From: Leidyana gryllorum EB-2025a
Lineage: Eukaryota; Apicomplexa
Length of the DNA: 64,000 nucleotides
Reading direction: 5' to 3'
Assembly: GCA_048772705.1 (NCBI GenBank)
Contig: JBLWGC010000041.1
Location: 1-64,000, forward strand
In this document: piece after piece, positions 40,107-51,341 of the stretch
Position numbering within the stretch: position 1 is the first letter of the stretch
Layout of the letters: the number at the start of each line of letters is the position of its first letter
The notes under the pieces: model-generated
Told to the model about the DNA's origin: nothing
Database searches by the model: none
The model's input: the letters and a program-made list of their open reading frames with translations, nothing else
Position numbers and translations under genes: made by a program

Positions 40107-42290
40107 TTACGCTAAGATCATAGACGCCGCGCCCACGGCGGTCGGCTCTTCGAGGTTCAAAGACATTTTGAGGTTCTCCATCCATTTGGCGTTCAGCTCC
40201 AACTTTGACTCTGCATCAACCGAACTACCTTCACCCCCGCCACCGAATAATTCTCGATCGAATAGCTCCTCAAAAGCTCTGATTTCCTCATCTTCTCCTG
40301 GACAACTATCACTATCATCTCCATCCTCCTCACTGCTCTTATCATTGTCTTGCTGCAAAAGTCGCAGCTCCTCGTCAATCAGTTTCTCCAGCCCAATCTT
40401 GGCAAACTCGCGCTTTAACTGTTCCAGATCGGCCGCGGCGCCGTCGGTATCTGTGAATCCGACTGTTTTGCCCTCTTTTCTACGATTTGGACTGAAATTA
40501 TCTGTCGTCACCGCTTCACTGGACCTCTCTCCTCCCATCCCACCAAACTCATCTTTGATCACATTCTCCATCCGATCTGCATCACCCATGGCTCTGTACA
40601 CTTCCGCGAGGTTCTTGTCCTGCCCCAAATAGAATCTCTCAATGGCCTCAACGTCCTTATCACCCAAAGCTCCACACGATTCTGACCACGTCTCCGGCTG
40701 CCGGACTTTGTCACTGCGCCGCTCCATCTCTGATGAATCTATCAGATTGCTCGTCAGCACCTTCAACAGCACCTCCCGATTGGCTGCTTCTGGCCACTGC
40801 TGTGGAACAGTCGCGGCTGTGGGTTTTAGACTGCCACTCTCAATCCATAAATATTGATGCATCGCCGCTCGCTCTTCGACCCAACGTCTGCAATGAAAGG
40901 GAGTGGGTTAGTAACAGAGTGGGAGAGCCACTTACTGAATACGATCTGCTGGGAGAGCTCTGTTCAAGCGGCATTGGAACTTGGTGACACGAGACGCCTT
41001 TATGGCCCAGTCGTCATGCTGGTTATGCACCCCCCTTTCTTTCAGAACCGTAGGCCACTGGATGCCCAAGTCGCACCACATCAACAAATTGGTAATCTCA
41101 TCGGCGGGATCTTCGGTCCCTTCAAAGAAGCGTTGCAATCCATAGCTGATTTTAGCCCCGAGGGACATTGCATCTGCCACAAAGGGCTCCTCAGCGAGAG
41201 AGGGTATCTCATCGATGGATGCCACCCGTCCATCAATGCAAACCTGTGTGGGCCGGGCCCAGAATCTCCGAAGAAACTTGGAAGGCAACCGATTATTTGC
41301 AGCGTACATCAACTGGCCGAGCAGCTCTCGACTCGATTCGATGGGACACATGATGCTCTCGTCTGGAGCGGCAAAGTCCAATGTCTCGTTCTTACCAGCA
41401 CCGCCCGCAGCCCGTTTGCTCTTCATCGTGGGAGCCATGGCAGCGCGTATGGCGAGAGTGGTCAATTGGGGACACTGTGTGAGCATCGCTCCCACTTTTT
41501 GATTGACAGCTGCATAGACTGTTGCCGTCCCACAGAGCGAACGCAACACAGGTGGGGCTCTCTCTGCCTCGGACAGCTCCAACGGAAGCCACGGGTATAT
41601 ATCGGCGTAAGTTAGGCCGTATTCTGCTTTTGCAGCATCGACGTGAAAGTCGAATCGGTCGCCGAAAACTTGAGCGTGTCTCAAGAGAGTCTGAGTGCGA
41701 CGCTGGTCAGTCCGGGAAGGGAGAAGTCCCGGACGCAGAGACATCAAAACCTCTGTGAAGAATTCGGAGTCTGTCAGGGAGTCATCTCTTTTATGAGGTA
41801 ACTGGTGGACTGCCCCTTTGAAGATGCAGAATCTGCCACCAAATACTAAAGTTGGATCTCGCCGATCAGATTTCCCCCCCTCTTTGCCGTCAAAAGACTC
41901 CACAGAGCCGTCGTCATCATCCTCGTAGCCGGGTAGGCTCAATTCTTCATCTTCACTCCCGGTAGTGGATACCACCATCGTGAAAGCGAAAGCGTCATGA
42001 GTACTCAGTTCGAGCAGCAATCTATATAAATACAATCTGTCACGAGCCACGGCGTCTCCGGAGCCCTCTATACAGACGACGGATATGTTGGGCACTTCCA
42101 CTCCTTTCCGGAGAAGGTTTCGAAGAGGGACCACTGACACCCGCGGTAACCCACAGGTCCAATGTCTCTCTGAAATTCTTTTCTCGCATATCGCGTGAAG
42201 AGAGAGCCTCCAGGCTTCGGCAGCTTCGGTCTGAGGCGCGTCTGCGGTCCTCCACAGACACTCTATCAGGATGAAAGCATATCGTTCCAT
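40107..42290 (-). CDS. ECD: Ecdysoneless (ECD/SGT1) homologue
   Basis: Two exons from ATG 42290 joined by a 48-nt intron near 40937-40890 that contains a perfect TACTAAC. Similarity to ECD is along the length: VFGGRFCIFKGAVHQLP, then YAAVNQKVGAMLTQCPQLTTLA, QLMYAANNRLPSKFLRR, and MSLGAKISYGLQRFFEG. A C-terminal acidic stretch (SSEEDGDDSDSCPGEDEE) leads into WMENLKMSL. ECD binds the R2TP/PRPF8 machinery and supports spliceosome assembly and cell-cycle progress. The stop lies in GCGTAAGTCG, which also resembles a donor, so one more short exon cannot be excluded. It begins 55 bp downstream of the giant gene's stop. Confidence 0.8.
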
Positions 42291-42345
42291 CGCTTGGGGG
42301 ATTTTTTTTGGTCTTTGGGTTCTACTAGTGACACTGACTATCTAT

Positions 42346-45300
42346 CTATGTTGCGTTGATCTCCTGCTGGCCGGAGGAGCCCGTCACTGGTGATTGGGGC
42401 TGCACTTCCCGGCCGATATTGGACGCTCTTGAAGATTCTTCCTCCTCGATTGTTCCCATGCTGGCGGATGCCTGGGCCCCCTGGCCCGAACCCGCCAAAG
42501 ACTCGGCGCGCCCGGAACTGTTAGATCGCATGGCCAATGGAGGTAATACTTTGTACTGGCGGTAGAGATGGAACAGATACGCCGCTGCTTCGTATAACTC
42601 CTCTCCCTTCTCGAGACTCAATTTCTTGTAGGCAGCTTCTGCATGTGCGAGTCGACGTCGATCTGTCTCGGTGGTGGGCACCTCGAGCTCTGGCGAGACC
42701 ATTTGTTGTTGTTCTTCTTCCTGTTCTTCTTCCTCCTCTTCTCCTTCTTGCGCCTCCTCCCAGTCTCCCTCCTCACCATACTCATAGTCATACTCCTCCC
42801 CTTGCTCGCCGTATTCGGCCGGTCCTGCCTTCGCCTTACCGGCGGCGCTCTTTGCCTTAGCCTTTCCCCTCGGAGCTCTCTTCGCCGGCGGTTTCGCTTT
42901 AGGGGGGGCTCGTTTCTTGGGTGCGGCCTTGGACTCCCCGTCCGGGCCCTGGTCCTCGTCGTCGTAGTCGTCAGAATCATATTTCCTCTCGATCTTGGGC
43001 CTCCTGCGTCGCTTCTTCTTCTCCTCCTCTGGCCTCGGCGACGGCGTCACAGCCGGATTAATGATCTTCCAGGGCATCAAAGCATCCAGGAACACTTTCC
43101 TCATATCGATATTTCTGCCAGTCTTGAACAGTCTGACAATGGCCTCGTAGACCGTATCATCTTTGAAGGCTCTGGCACACAGTTTCATCACTCGTTGGTG
43201 ATGGGGGTCATCGAGATCCGGGATTCCCTCCAGTACGGGTGCACCCGCGAGACGGCCAGACCCTTCTCTGATGCCTCTAAAGAGTGTTGCCAGCATACGA
43301 GAGCCCTCCATCTCGTCGGGTGGTATGACGGGGATCCGTACATTGGATCTCGGATCATCCGGGTTGTAGGCTTCTCCAATGAAGTGATGAGTCAGAATTC
43401 GACCTTTGCTGGGGTCGTAGCTGACTCCCTCGCTGGTCATAGAGCCGAGACACACAACGTTTTGCACACCGCTCGGCAACACGCAGCTGGTGCCTGCTGT
43501 TGCATCGTACTCAACATACGGGACATTGATTTCTCGCTCGACTTTCACCACCGTCGGCGTAGGAGGGCGTTTCGCCTCACCCAAGAAACGTGAGTGCTCA
43601 CGTGTCGAGAAGCTCGGGAATCTCGCTCTATACTCGCACAGCTGCAGAGTGAGCGAGCGACGATAGATGTAAAGGACTTTCGTTTGCACGAATTAACTCA
43701 CTGCTGTCATATTGCTCTCACTCAGATGTGTAACTGGCATTGTGAAGATACACCGAATCCCCGGAAGTTTCATCAGATCAGCGTCACTGGCGACTTGCTC
43801 CAGCACATGGGCGAACTGAGCGTGTTGAATGCAATCGTCAAACTCCTTTTTGCACTTCCGCTTACCTTCTCGCGGAGTATTGCTGCGATTTTAGTGCGGC
43901 GTCTGTGTGGGTCGCGTGTGGTACTGAGCTTCTCGTTCCAGAAGAAAATCTCGTCCCAGATGTCGACGAATTCGATATGCTCTGTGGTTATCTTCATCTC
44001 TTCCAATAGACGCTGTGGGGCGTACAACCGATCCAAGGAGAACAGCTTTTGGAAGCGATGGTAAAAGTCCTACCAAGTGTGTGATAGCCCGACTGAATGG
44101 TGAAAGGACCTCTTACAACAGCTCTCCGGATCCCTTTGTTCTCGAGACCACCGAGAATGATTTTGTCGAATCGTTTCGCTCTCAGCGTCATCAGTCGCTC
44201 GATGAAGAGAGCGATTTCAGTGAAACTCCAGGTGCCATCCTTGTCTTCTTCCTCGATCTCCTGGATCGTTTTTCTCACAGTCCCTTCTACTTCGAAAGGA
44301 TGCAGAACCCACAGATCTTTGAAATCCACCGCCAACCCGAAGGTCACCATTGCTGTCGACCGCCACTTCATCGACGGTCCGAGTAGACACATCCCCTCAA
44401 CGAAATTATCACTGGGGAACTGCGTCTCGCTGGAGTCGGAGTCGTCGCTTCGTGGGGTTTGGGAGTGGGCCATCGCAGCTCTGCAGCAGCAGCAGTCAGG
44501 TTGAGGGAGAGACAAACTCACCGTGCGTCTCGTCTCTTCTTGGCGACGACTTCTTCGAAACGCGATCTCGGCTCCAGTCTGAGGTTACATATGGACGAAG
44601 ACCGGTGGTAGCCTTGCAGATGGTGTGTGAGTCTTCTGGAGGGTATGGGGCGCATGGTGGTGGGTTTGTCATATTTTCGTTTCTTTAGATCTCTGTTTAC
44701 GAAAACCGGCAGTTTGGATCCCAGATGGTATCCGAGGGACTCTATAAGGAGTCTGTCAATTTTCTCATTGTTAATGTACCACATGGCGCCCACGCGGTGT
44801 GGGTATCCGGAGGGCACGGCTATGAATTTGTTGGCGGGAGAAGAAAGCGCCATCACAGGCAGAGCGCCGTAGCGCCATTGGTTCGGAGTGTATAGATACT
44901 GTTGATCTTGTTGCTGATACTTCCTTTGCTTTACATAGACGGAGAAGCGTTCGTTGTAGAGGGCGTCGAGTTTGTCGTTGATACTTTTGCGATGGACATT
45001 TTGTATCTGTCGAAAGGTTGCGGGTTTAACTGGAAACATCATCATATCCTTCAATTGTTCATCAGCTTCAAAACTGAACCCCCGAGTTGTGGGGTCCCAA
45101 TCGAGTGCCCAACTGTCATACATCTCATCATCATCTTCATTGAAGGTACACTGTGGTCCAAAATGGTCGGTCATATCGGCTTCGAGATCATCAATTCCCG
45201 TGTCTGCATAGCCTTCCTGGCGGGCGGGATTGCCCTCGAAGAAGCTTCGAATTAATGGCATCGGGACACTCGTCTCGATGTTGACAAACGAAGTCGTCAA

Positions 45301-48300
45301 TGTTTTCGGGAACTGAACATCGGTGGTGAAATCCAGTCTTTGCCAATCCACATCCACAGGCATCTTCCTCTTGCATCTCTTGCCGGACTCTTGCAGAGCC
45401 TCCAGCAACAGAAGCAAAAGTTCATTCGCATTCATGTGGTCGAGCCCAGACCGCTGTGCAATCCTTATGTCACCTTCCGTAGGAGGTTCACACACCAATG
45501 GAAGAATAGCCGCCAACACGTCCACAGAGCTGCCATGCATATCATACACCTTTAACGGGCCTTTCCACAACTCGCTCTGAGCAGCAGCAATACTTGTTGC
45601 AGATTCGTCGGACATAACTCCTCTGGATCGACTCGGAACTTGGGAGCTTTTCTGTCGCCTTTTTGGCACTGCCTTCATCCCCACGAACAGAGACTCATCA
45701 CTCGAAACATCCCCCTTTGCTCCCCGATCCTCCTTTGCCCGCTTAGACTTTTTCACCTCCTTCACTGGAGACGCCTCGACCTCCATTGGAGACGCCTCGA
45801 CCTCAACCGGTTCGATCACCTCTTCTTCGCTCTTAACCTCTTCGGCAGCAGCTCGGATCTCCACTGTCTTGAAATACTTCAGTCTCAAAGAGGCGCCCAC
45901 AAAATCATCGTCGTCTTCTGAATCTTCACCGTCTTCAATAATCTGCCCCGTCTCCAACACCTCCTCAACCACCGCGGGACCGCTCCTCAGGTCCGGAAGC
46001 TGTTCTATCTCCGACAGTTGTTCGATCTTTGATGAGAGATCTCCTTGAATGGCCTCTTCGCCTTCTTCAAGTGTCTCGCTAACAATCTGCGGGGCCACCT
46101 CCGGTTCCACCGGTGCTGAGGTCGCGGGTTCGACCACTCGGACGACCCAATCGCTGTCCTCATCCGCGAATAACTCCACTTCCGCCTCAGATCGTCGTCC
46201 ACCGGACTCCTCTGCGACGGGGCCTGGGACAGGAAGCGTAGTCGGTGGCGGTATTTGACGAGTTCGATGGAATGTAGTCGGATCACCTTCCACCTCGAGA
46301 GGAGCCGCCCTTGGCTGGAGCGGTGGAGTATCCAACGCGACCTCAGCTTCATCTCTGTCCTGCAAGCTATCGGGAGACGGAGCGATGGCCGGTGTTGGAG
46401 ACGCTTTCGGACGCATCGAAGAACTCTCCTTCGGATATTTACTCATTCCCGCCGCCTCTCCCGTTGCAGTCTGCGACGCATCATCAAAGATGTCAGCCAC
46501 AGGGACACCCGCTCTCGCAGGCTGTGCCACTCCGCGATCCGGCGGACCGGCAGCCGCCTCCACACGCACCTCCTGCTTTGGGCCTTGCTGCCGGGTACCA
46601 CTCGGAGGGTGGACAGTCCCGATGACTGGCACTGGCAAATCCCAAACGTCAGCAGGCACGTGTCGCGGTGAGGGAACAACTCGCGTTGCAGACGCTGCTG
46701 ACTCGACCGCTGGCAGCTCCGATTGGACGGCGGGCTCTGTTTCAACCGACACATCCGCAGGGGACACCACAACCGGTTTTGGCCGCGGCTTACGGGGAAT
46801 TTGATCTCGAAGTGGAGATCGGGATGGAGTCAGTGCTGGACCCTCCGACGGTGTTTCGGGTTTGGGAAGAGCTCTTTGCTCAGACGGGGGCTTCTGTTTG
46901 ACTTTGGAGGGCTGCTCAGATGGCTGCCTCAATTTTGCCTGAGCCTTAGGGTCTGGCAATGCCTTCAGCTTAATTTGGGGCCTTTGCTCTGATGGCGGAA
47001 GGAGTGGTGGTTTGTGCTCCGGCGCAGAGCTCTGGCGTTGCCGTGGGGGAGGAGCTGGAGAGGGAGATGGGCTAGTGGAACTACCACCTGGGAGCATCAC
47101 GCTTCGTTGCCTCCGTCGCCGACGCTGAGCGCTACTGACTTGGGCTTCCCCAACAGGCTTCGATGTGGCGGTGCCCGCTCCAGGTTGATCGACGAGGCGC
47201 TCTTGTGATGTGGACGGGTGTGCTCGCGCACGGGGTCCCTGAGCAGGGGGTGGCGGCGCATGAGGGCCCGAGGTGGGAGTAGGCGATCGCGATTGGCCCA
47301 GCACAGCTTTTGCTGAAGGGTTGGGCGTCAAAGAGGCAGAACCGAAGCGCGGCGTTCCCCATTTAGGCGTGCTTCCTCGAACCGAACCCGCAGAAGGACT
47401 GGGTGTCTGTTGATTTGACCTTGTGTGTGCTTGGGTTTGCCGCGTGTCCTGGGGCATCGACGGGTGCCCCCTCTGTCCAGTGGGTGGCCTCAGAGCTTTG
47501 GGTGGACCAGATTCCTGTCTTCGGGTTGATTGTCCACCTCGACGTGATGCTGAAGCCGAGCTTCTTGGTCTACGACCGCTCAGGAAGGAGGGCCCGTCGC
47601 TGCTACTGTCAGCCGATATATTTGAGCTCTGTGCGGCCGTTACAGTCCGCTGGTCATCCGAGGGGGCTGGCAGGTGTTCACTGGACGTTGTAGGTCGCGT
47701 GGGCGACGGACGTCGGTGGTAAGGGCCATGGTCCTGTGGCTGGCCATATTGTGGACGCGGTCCAGGTCGAGGAGGCAGGGGCGGACGCACAGGGGTAGCG
47801 ACTCGCAGGGGCGGTGGGGGAGCTTGCAGTCTGGGAGGAACCGGTTCGGGAGTACCAAAGCTGGTAGTTTCGCTGGAGGTCATGGAGATCGGGGTTTCAT
47901 TGGCATGTGGATTGGGAAGATCAGCAGCAGGGGGAGCGTTACGATCTCTACGAGATGAGTTTCGTCTACTATGGGCAGCGCGTCGTCTGGAATTGTTCGG
48001 AGACTCGCCTGGTTCTCCGCGGCCATACCCTCCTCGCACAGTCGAGTCTGGCCACTGTTGAGGCGAAGGCTGAGGACGAGATAGAGCAGTTTCACGAGGG
48101 TTATTGGGTGGATACTGGTTGGTCGGCGGTTGCACAGGAGGAGTGATAGACTCCGGCTGATTCGGGGAGGCAGCAGCAGGATTGCTTGGATCATTGGGAT
48201 CTGGAGGGGGGGTGGCAGAAGCAGAAGGGCGGGAGTTCAGGTCCAAATACCCGTGTACAGGGCGGTGGGGCCTACGGGAGGGGGTCTCAGAATGGCGGCG

Positions 48301-48303
48301 CAT
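42346..48303 (-). CDS. Giant (about 1919-residue) disordered nuclear protein with SANT-like segment
   Basis: Five exons: 48303-44522, 44480-44117, 44069-43866, 43815-43702, 43641-42346; the introns are 41-60 nt and all joins keep frame. The first 850 residues are Pro/Ser/Arg-rich and low complexity. Around 900-1260 is a more structured part (YDMHGSSVDVLAAILPLV; WALDWDPTTRGFSFEADEQL). Exons 2-3 encode WSFTEIALFIERLMTLRAKRF, then ILGGLENKGIRRAV and DFYHRFQKL, which has the Trp spacing and the final aromatic-basic pattern of a SANT domain of the NCoR/MTA type. Exon 5 has a structured part (LTHHFIGEAYNPDDPRS) then Lys/Arg blocks and an acidic tract. It is probably a chromatin corepressor or scaffold, but no orthologue is recognised. 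Confidence 0.6.
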
Positions 48304-48802
48304 GGTTTGAGTGAAAAAAGAAATACACCAATGTGTCGACGGGTAGCAGTACGAGAGAGTACAGGGAGTTGCGGGACGTCATCGGCCGCGACAATATCTC
48401 TAGGGCTGGCGCCTCCCCCAACCACTAACCCGGCAGCGGGTAGGCTACCGTCGGAGGTGCGGCCATCTGAAGGTCCTGCGACTGCGAGAAACAATGTAAA
48501 AGCGGTTGGGGTGATGAGAAGCGTTACAGAGCTGGTGGAATCAGACAGAGGGTTGAGTCGGCGAAGGCGATTGTTTGCAGGTTTGGCAGCCCGAATGAAG
48601 CCCGGAAGCGCGGCTTCCATAAGCTCAGCGTCCTCGTTTGATATACTAAGTACACTGGATAGGTAGGCTGAGGCGCGTTGTTGAGTTTGAGTATGGACCC
48701 CCACAGCCACCGATATCGATCGTCTGCCTCGCTACTGACTCTGCGGGGGGTTGAGGTGTGCAAAAGAGTGGTATCAGCTGACGGTTCGGTTGCAGATGAT
48801 GC
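48304..48802. other. Intergenic or unassigned, open frames of doubtful status
   Basis: About 500 bp between the POLD2 stop and the giant gene's ATG. A minus frame (48710-48237, GTG-started) contains NEDAELMEAALPGFIRAAKP and could be an upstream exon of the giant gene or a small gene. A plus frame overlaps it. I could not find decisive splice sites. Confidence 0.3.
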
Positions 48803-50547
48803 TTAGAGCGTCACAAATCGGACAGTCAAGGACGGTAATGAGAGGAAGGCAACGACGGGCTCCTCCACAAAAGCGGGGACGACGACTGCTGTCGTCCCAT
48901 TATCCAACAACTTCACCCCACTCGCTGCATGGTTCCCCGAGAACACCACGCGCGGAAATTCCTCATCCGATTCCAATGCAAAGGGATCTCCGGTTGCGAA
49001 AGGATAGCACCTGCGCGCTGTTCATTTCCACTCGTACACTTCTCAACACACTCACGCTAAGGTGTCTGGCGCAGTCGGCGCGATGCATCGCCCCTTGACA
49101 CATTGCTCCAACGCAACTGCAAGTTTATTTTTGCCCTCGGGGTAACACAGAAGAAGTCCAACATACCGAGTGGATCTTGGAGTCGCGAGTAAATGTTCAC
49201 ATCACGAACAGGTTGCCCACTAGTTCCAAGAAACTTCACCTACAAACAACATATATACACGGGAAGGATCAATCGATCAGGTCAATTTGATGATCCCAGC
49301 CTCACAATCTCTTTCTTTCTCTATGTGTGTGTGTGTCCTTCTCTCACCCCACATAATTCGAATGCGTATGGATTCGGAACACAACGAAAGGACGCGAAAC
49401 GGCGACTTTCTCGGAAGAAGGCCGCACTCATCGCCTGTTGCGGCAGACTCAAGTTGGTGGGATCCGAATCTCCAGGCATCAGGTCGATGGACAAGCTCGA
49501 GGCCAGGCCGGCGAAAAATACGTCCGCGGCCTCAAGCACACTACATACCACATACACATTCCTCTTCCTTTGTACGGATTTCTCACCTCAAATTCCCAGT
49601 TTTATCCACATGGTCGATAGTATTGCCAGCGACAACCAATCTCGCCACGCTGCAGAGGCAGCATAATGATATGCATCGTGTCGTAAATTGACGACATACC
49701 CTGCCTCACTGGTCAATAGGTCCTTCAGCCGTAACAAGCGTGCATTGTCACATCGAGGATTAGCCATGTTCAAGCCCGAGACTAGTGCCACGCTCACAGG
49801 CTCCATTTTTGTTGAAAGCGGCGGTAGGGTCGGCAAATCAGGCAGTACCACAGCAGAGACATCAAAGTGACCTCGGGAGTTCAAAGTGCCCCGAACAGCC
49901 ACAATCTAAACCTTTCGTGTTAACAGCGCCGGCCAATGCGCCACATTCAAACCTACCAGACCAGTCACAAGCTCATGAACAGGAAGCGCTTGCGCATCCC
50001 CATTCAAAATAAACCGACCAGTTTCGTCCTCCAACAGCAAATGATCACTGTCGTCCAGATATGATTTCGTTTGCTCCTGTCAATTGTCGTCAATAGCTCA
50101 ACGCCTTCCAAAAGCCTCACATACATCTATTTCCAATCCGTGCAAGTATTCTCTCAACGCGTCAGGCTTTAGTTTCATTTCCTTGTACAGTGTACCAATC
50201 ACAACGCCTTCATTCTGATCAGCAATCGCTCATTCTCAACCATATGAGATCCAATCCTCACACCAGGTTGCACATCTTTCAACCCCGCCAACACAGGCAC
50301 ACCAGGAAAACTCCGTTCCGCTGCTTTCCGACAATGTCGACGAAGTGCATTAAGTCGACTGAAGTACACACGGGCATATTGACACACATAATCTGGTTGT
50401 GCCACACGGAAGGTGTTAGATTGATCCTGTCAGGACTGTTAGACCAATAGATACCCCAACCTGAAAAGCATTTGCAGCTGGTCTGATGACCTTCGGCTCC
50501 ACATTCTCGTTGGAAACGGACGGCGTCAGCAACGCGAATCCAGACAT
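48803..50547 (-). CDS. POLD2: DNA polymerase delta subunit 2
   Basis: A multi-exon gene for the regulatory B-subunit of replicative DNA polymerase delta. It starts at ATG 50547 (MSGFALLTPSVSNEN). Recognisable pieces in order: DYVCQYARVYFSRLNALRRH, VIGTLYKEMKLKPDALREYL, LEDETGRFILNG, VAVRGTLNSRGHFDV, LVSGLNMA, VARLVVAGNTIDHVDKTGNL, IDLMPGDSDPTNLSLPQQAM, VKFLGTSGQPVRDV, and CIAPTAPDTLACYPF then FSGNHAASGVKLL. These follow the calcineurin-like fold of POLD2 closely. Introns are short, for example GTATGT...CAG near 49700. The fold is inactive as a phosphatase in eukaryotic POLD2. Confidence 0.92.
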
Positions 50548-50564
50548 ATCAAAAAAAAAGACAC
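50548..50564. promoter_or_regulatory. 17-bp gap between divergent start codons with an A-tract
   Basis: The POLD2 ATG (50547, minus) and the plus-strand ATG at 50565 are separated by 17 bp including nine consecutive A residues. The genes must have overlapping 5' regions or promoters inside each other's coding sequence. Confidence 0.45.
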
Positions 50565-51184
50565 ATGGAGGAGCCCACTGTCCAGAGCCTATGTGCTCGA
50601 CAGGATATGATGGGAGAGGTGCCGTCGCAAGCACAAATGAGGAGGTCAGTCAAACGCCTACCCATCAAGTATGCTACCTTCGACCACTCCTTCGCGTCTA
50701 TGCGCGAGGATGAAAAATACTGGTATTTGCGACTTAAACCAATCCGCCATGCCCAACGAACCCCATTGGAAGAACGCTTGTCATTAACTGACATGATGAA
50801 AGTGAGGAAAGAACACGTGTGTGCGATTGTTTTGCTCAGCGAGCCGAGCCTACCGAGCCGATTCGTACACTCCGCATAAAGCCCAAGGACTTGGAACACT
50901 TAACGGACCTAGTGGCGCGCGCGTCTCCCATACCGGCAGAACTGCTAACGAATAACGTAAGTTATTGTGGCTCCCCTTCACATGTGTCGTAGAGTTTGGA
51001 AAGACGGACCCGACTTCGAGGCGACTTGGAAGGGCTACGGCAAGCCGTGAGCGCTGCGAAAGGAAGCAGTACGACAACAGCGGCGGCACTTCCCGACCAG
51101 ACGACGATTGCCGGTGGCCCAATCGTACAGAAAAATGCGGAGGAGCGTCCGCAGAGTCTGAACAAGCGAATGCCGCAACGCTGA
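50565..51184 (+). CDS. Small unknown protein (181 residues, three exons)
   Basis: Exons 50565-50801, 50840-50956 and 50993-51184 join in frame through 38- and 36-nt introns. The product begins MEEPTVQSLCARQ, contains FASMREDEKYWYLRLKPIRH, then RTLRIKPKDLEHLTDLV, and ends with a basic, helical segment (SLERRTRLRGDLEGLRQAV) and a low-complexity tail. No family recognised. Its position, divergent from POLD2 with almost no spacer and ahead of BUB1 on the same strand, suggests constitutive expression. Confidence 0.55.
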
Positions 51185-51341
51185 CTCCCATTTTCCACGC
51201 CGTCTTCTTCTCGCAACTCAACTCGGAGGCTTGTCAGAGTTCTTTTTTGCAGTGCCGATCCCAAGTCTGCCACGTGAGTCCGCTCTCCATCAGTGTTCGC
51301 GCCTCACACACACCTGATCAGTTTGAGGCACGGCTTAGAGG

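Noticed and set aside
48130-48666. Plus-strand frame opposite the giant gene's start
   Set aside because: Largely antisense to the giant gene's first exon, with composition explained by that gene and no similarity of its own.
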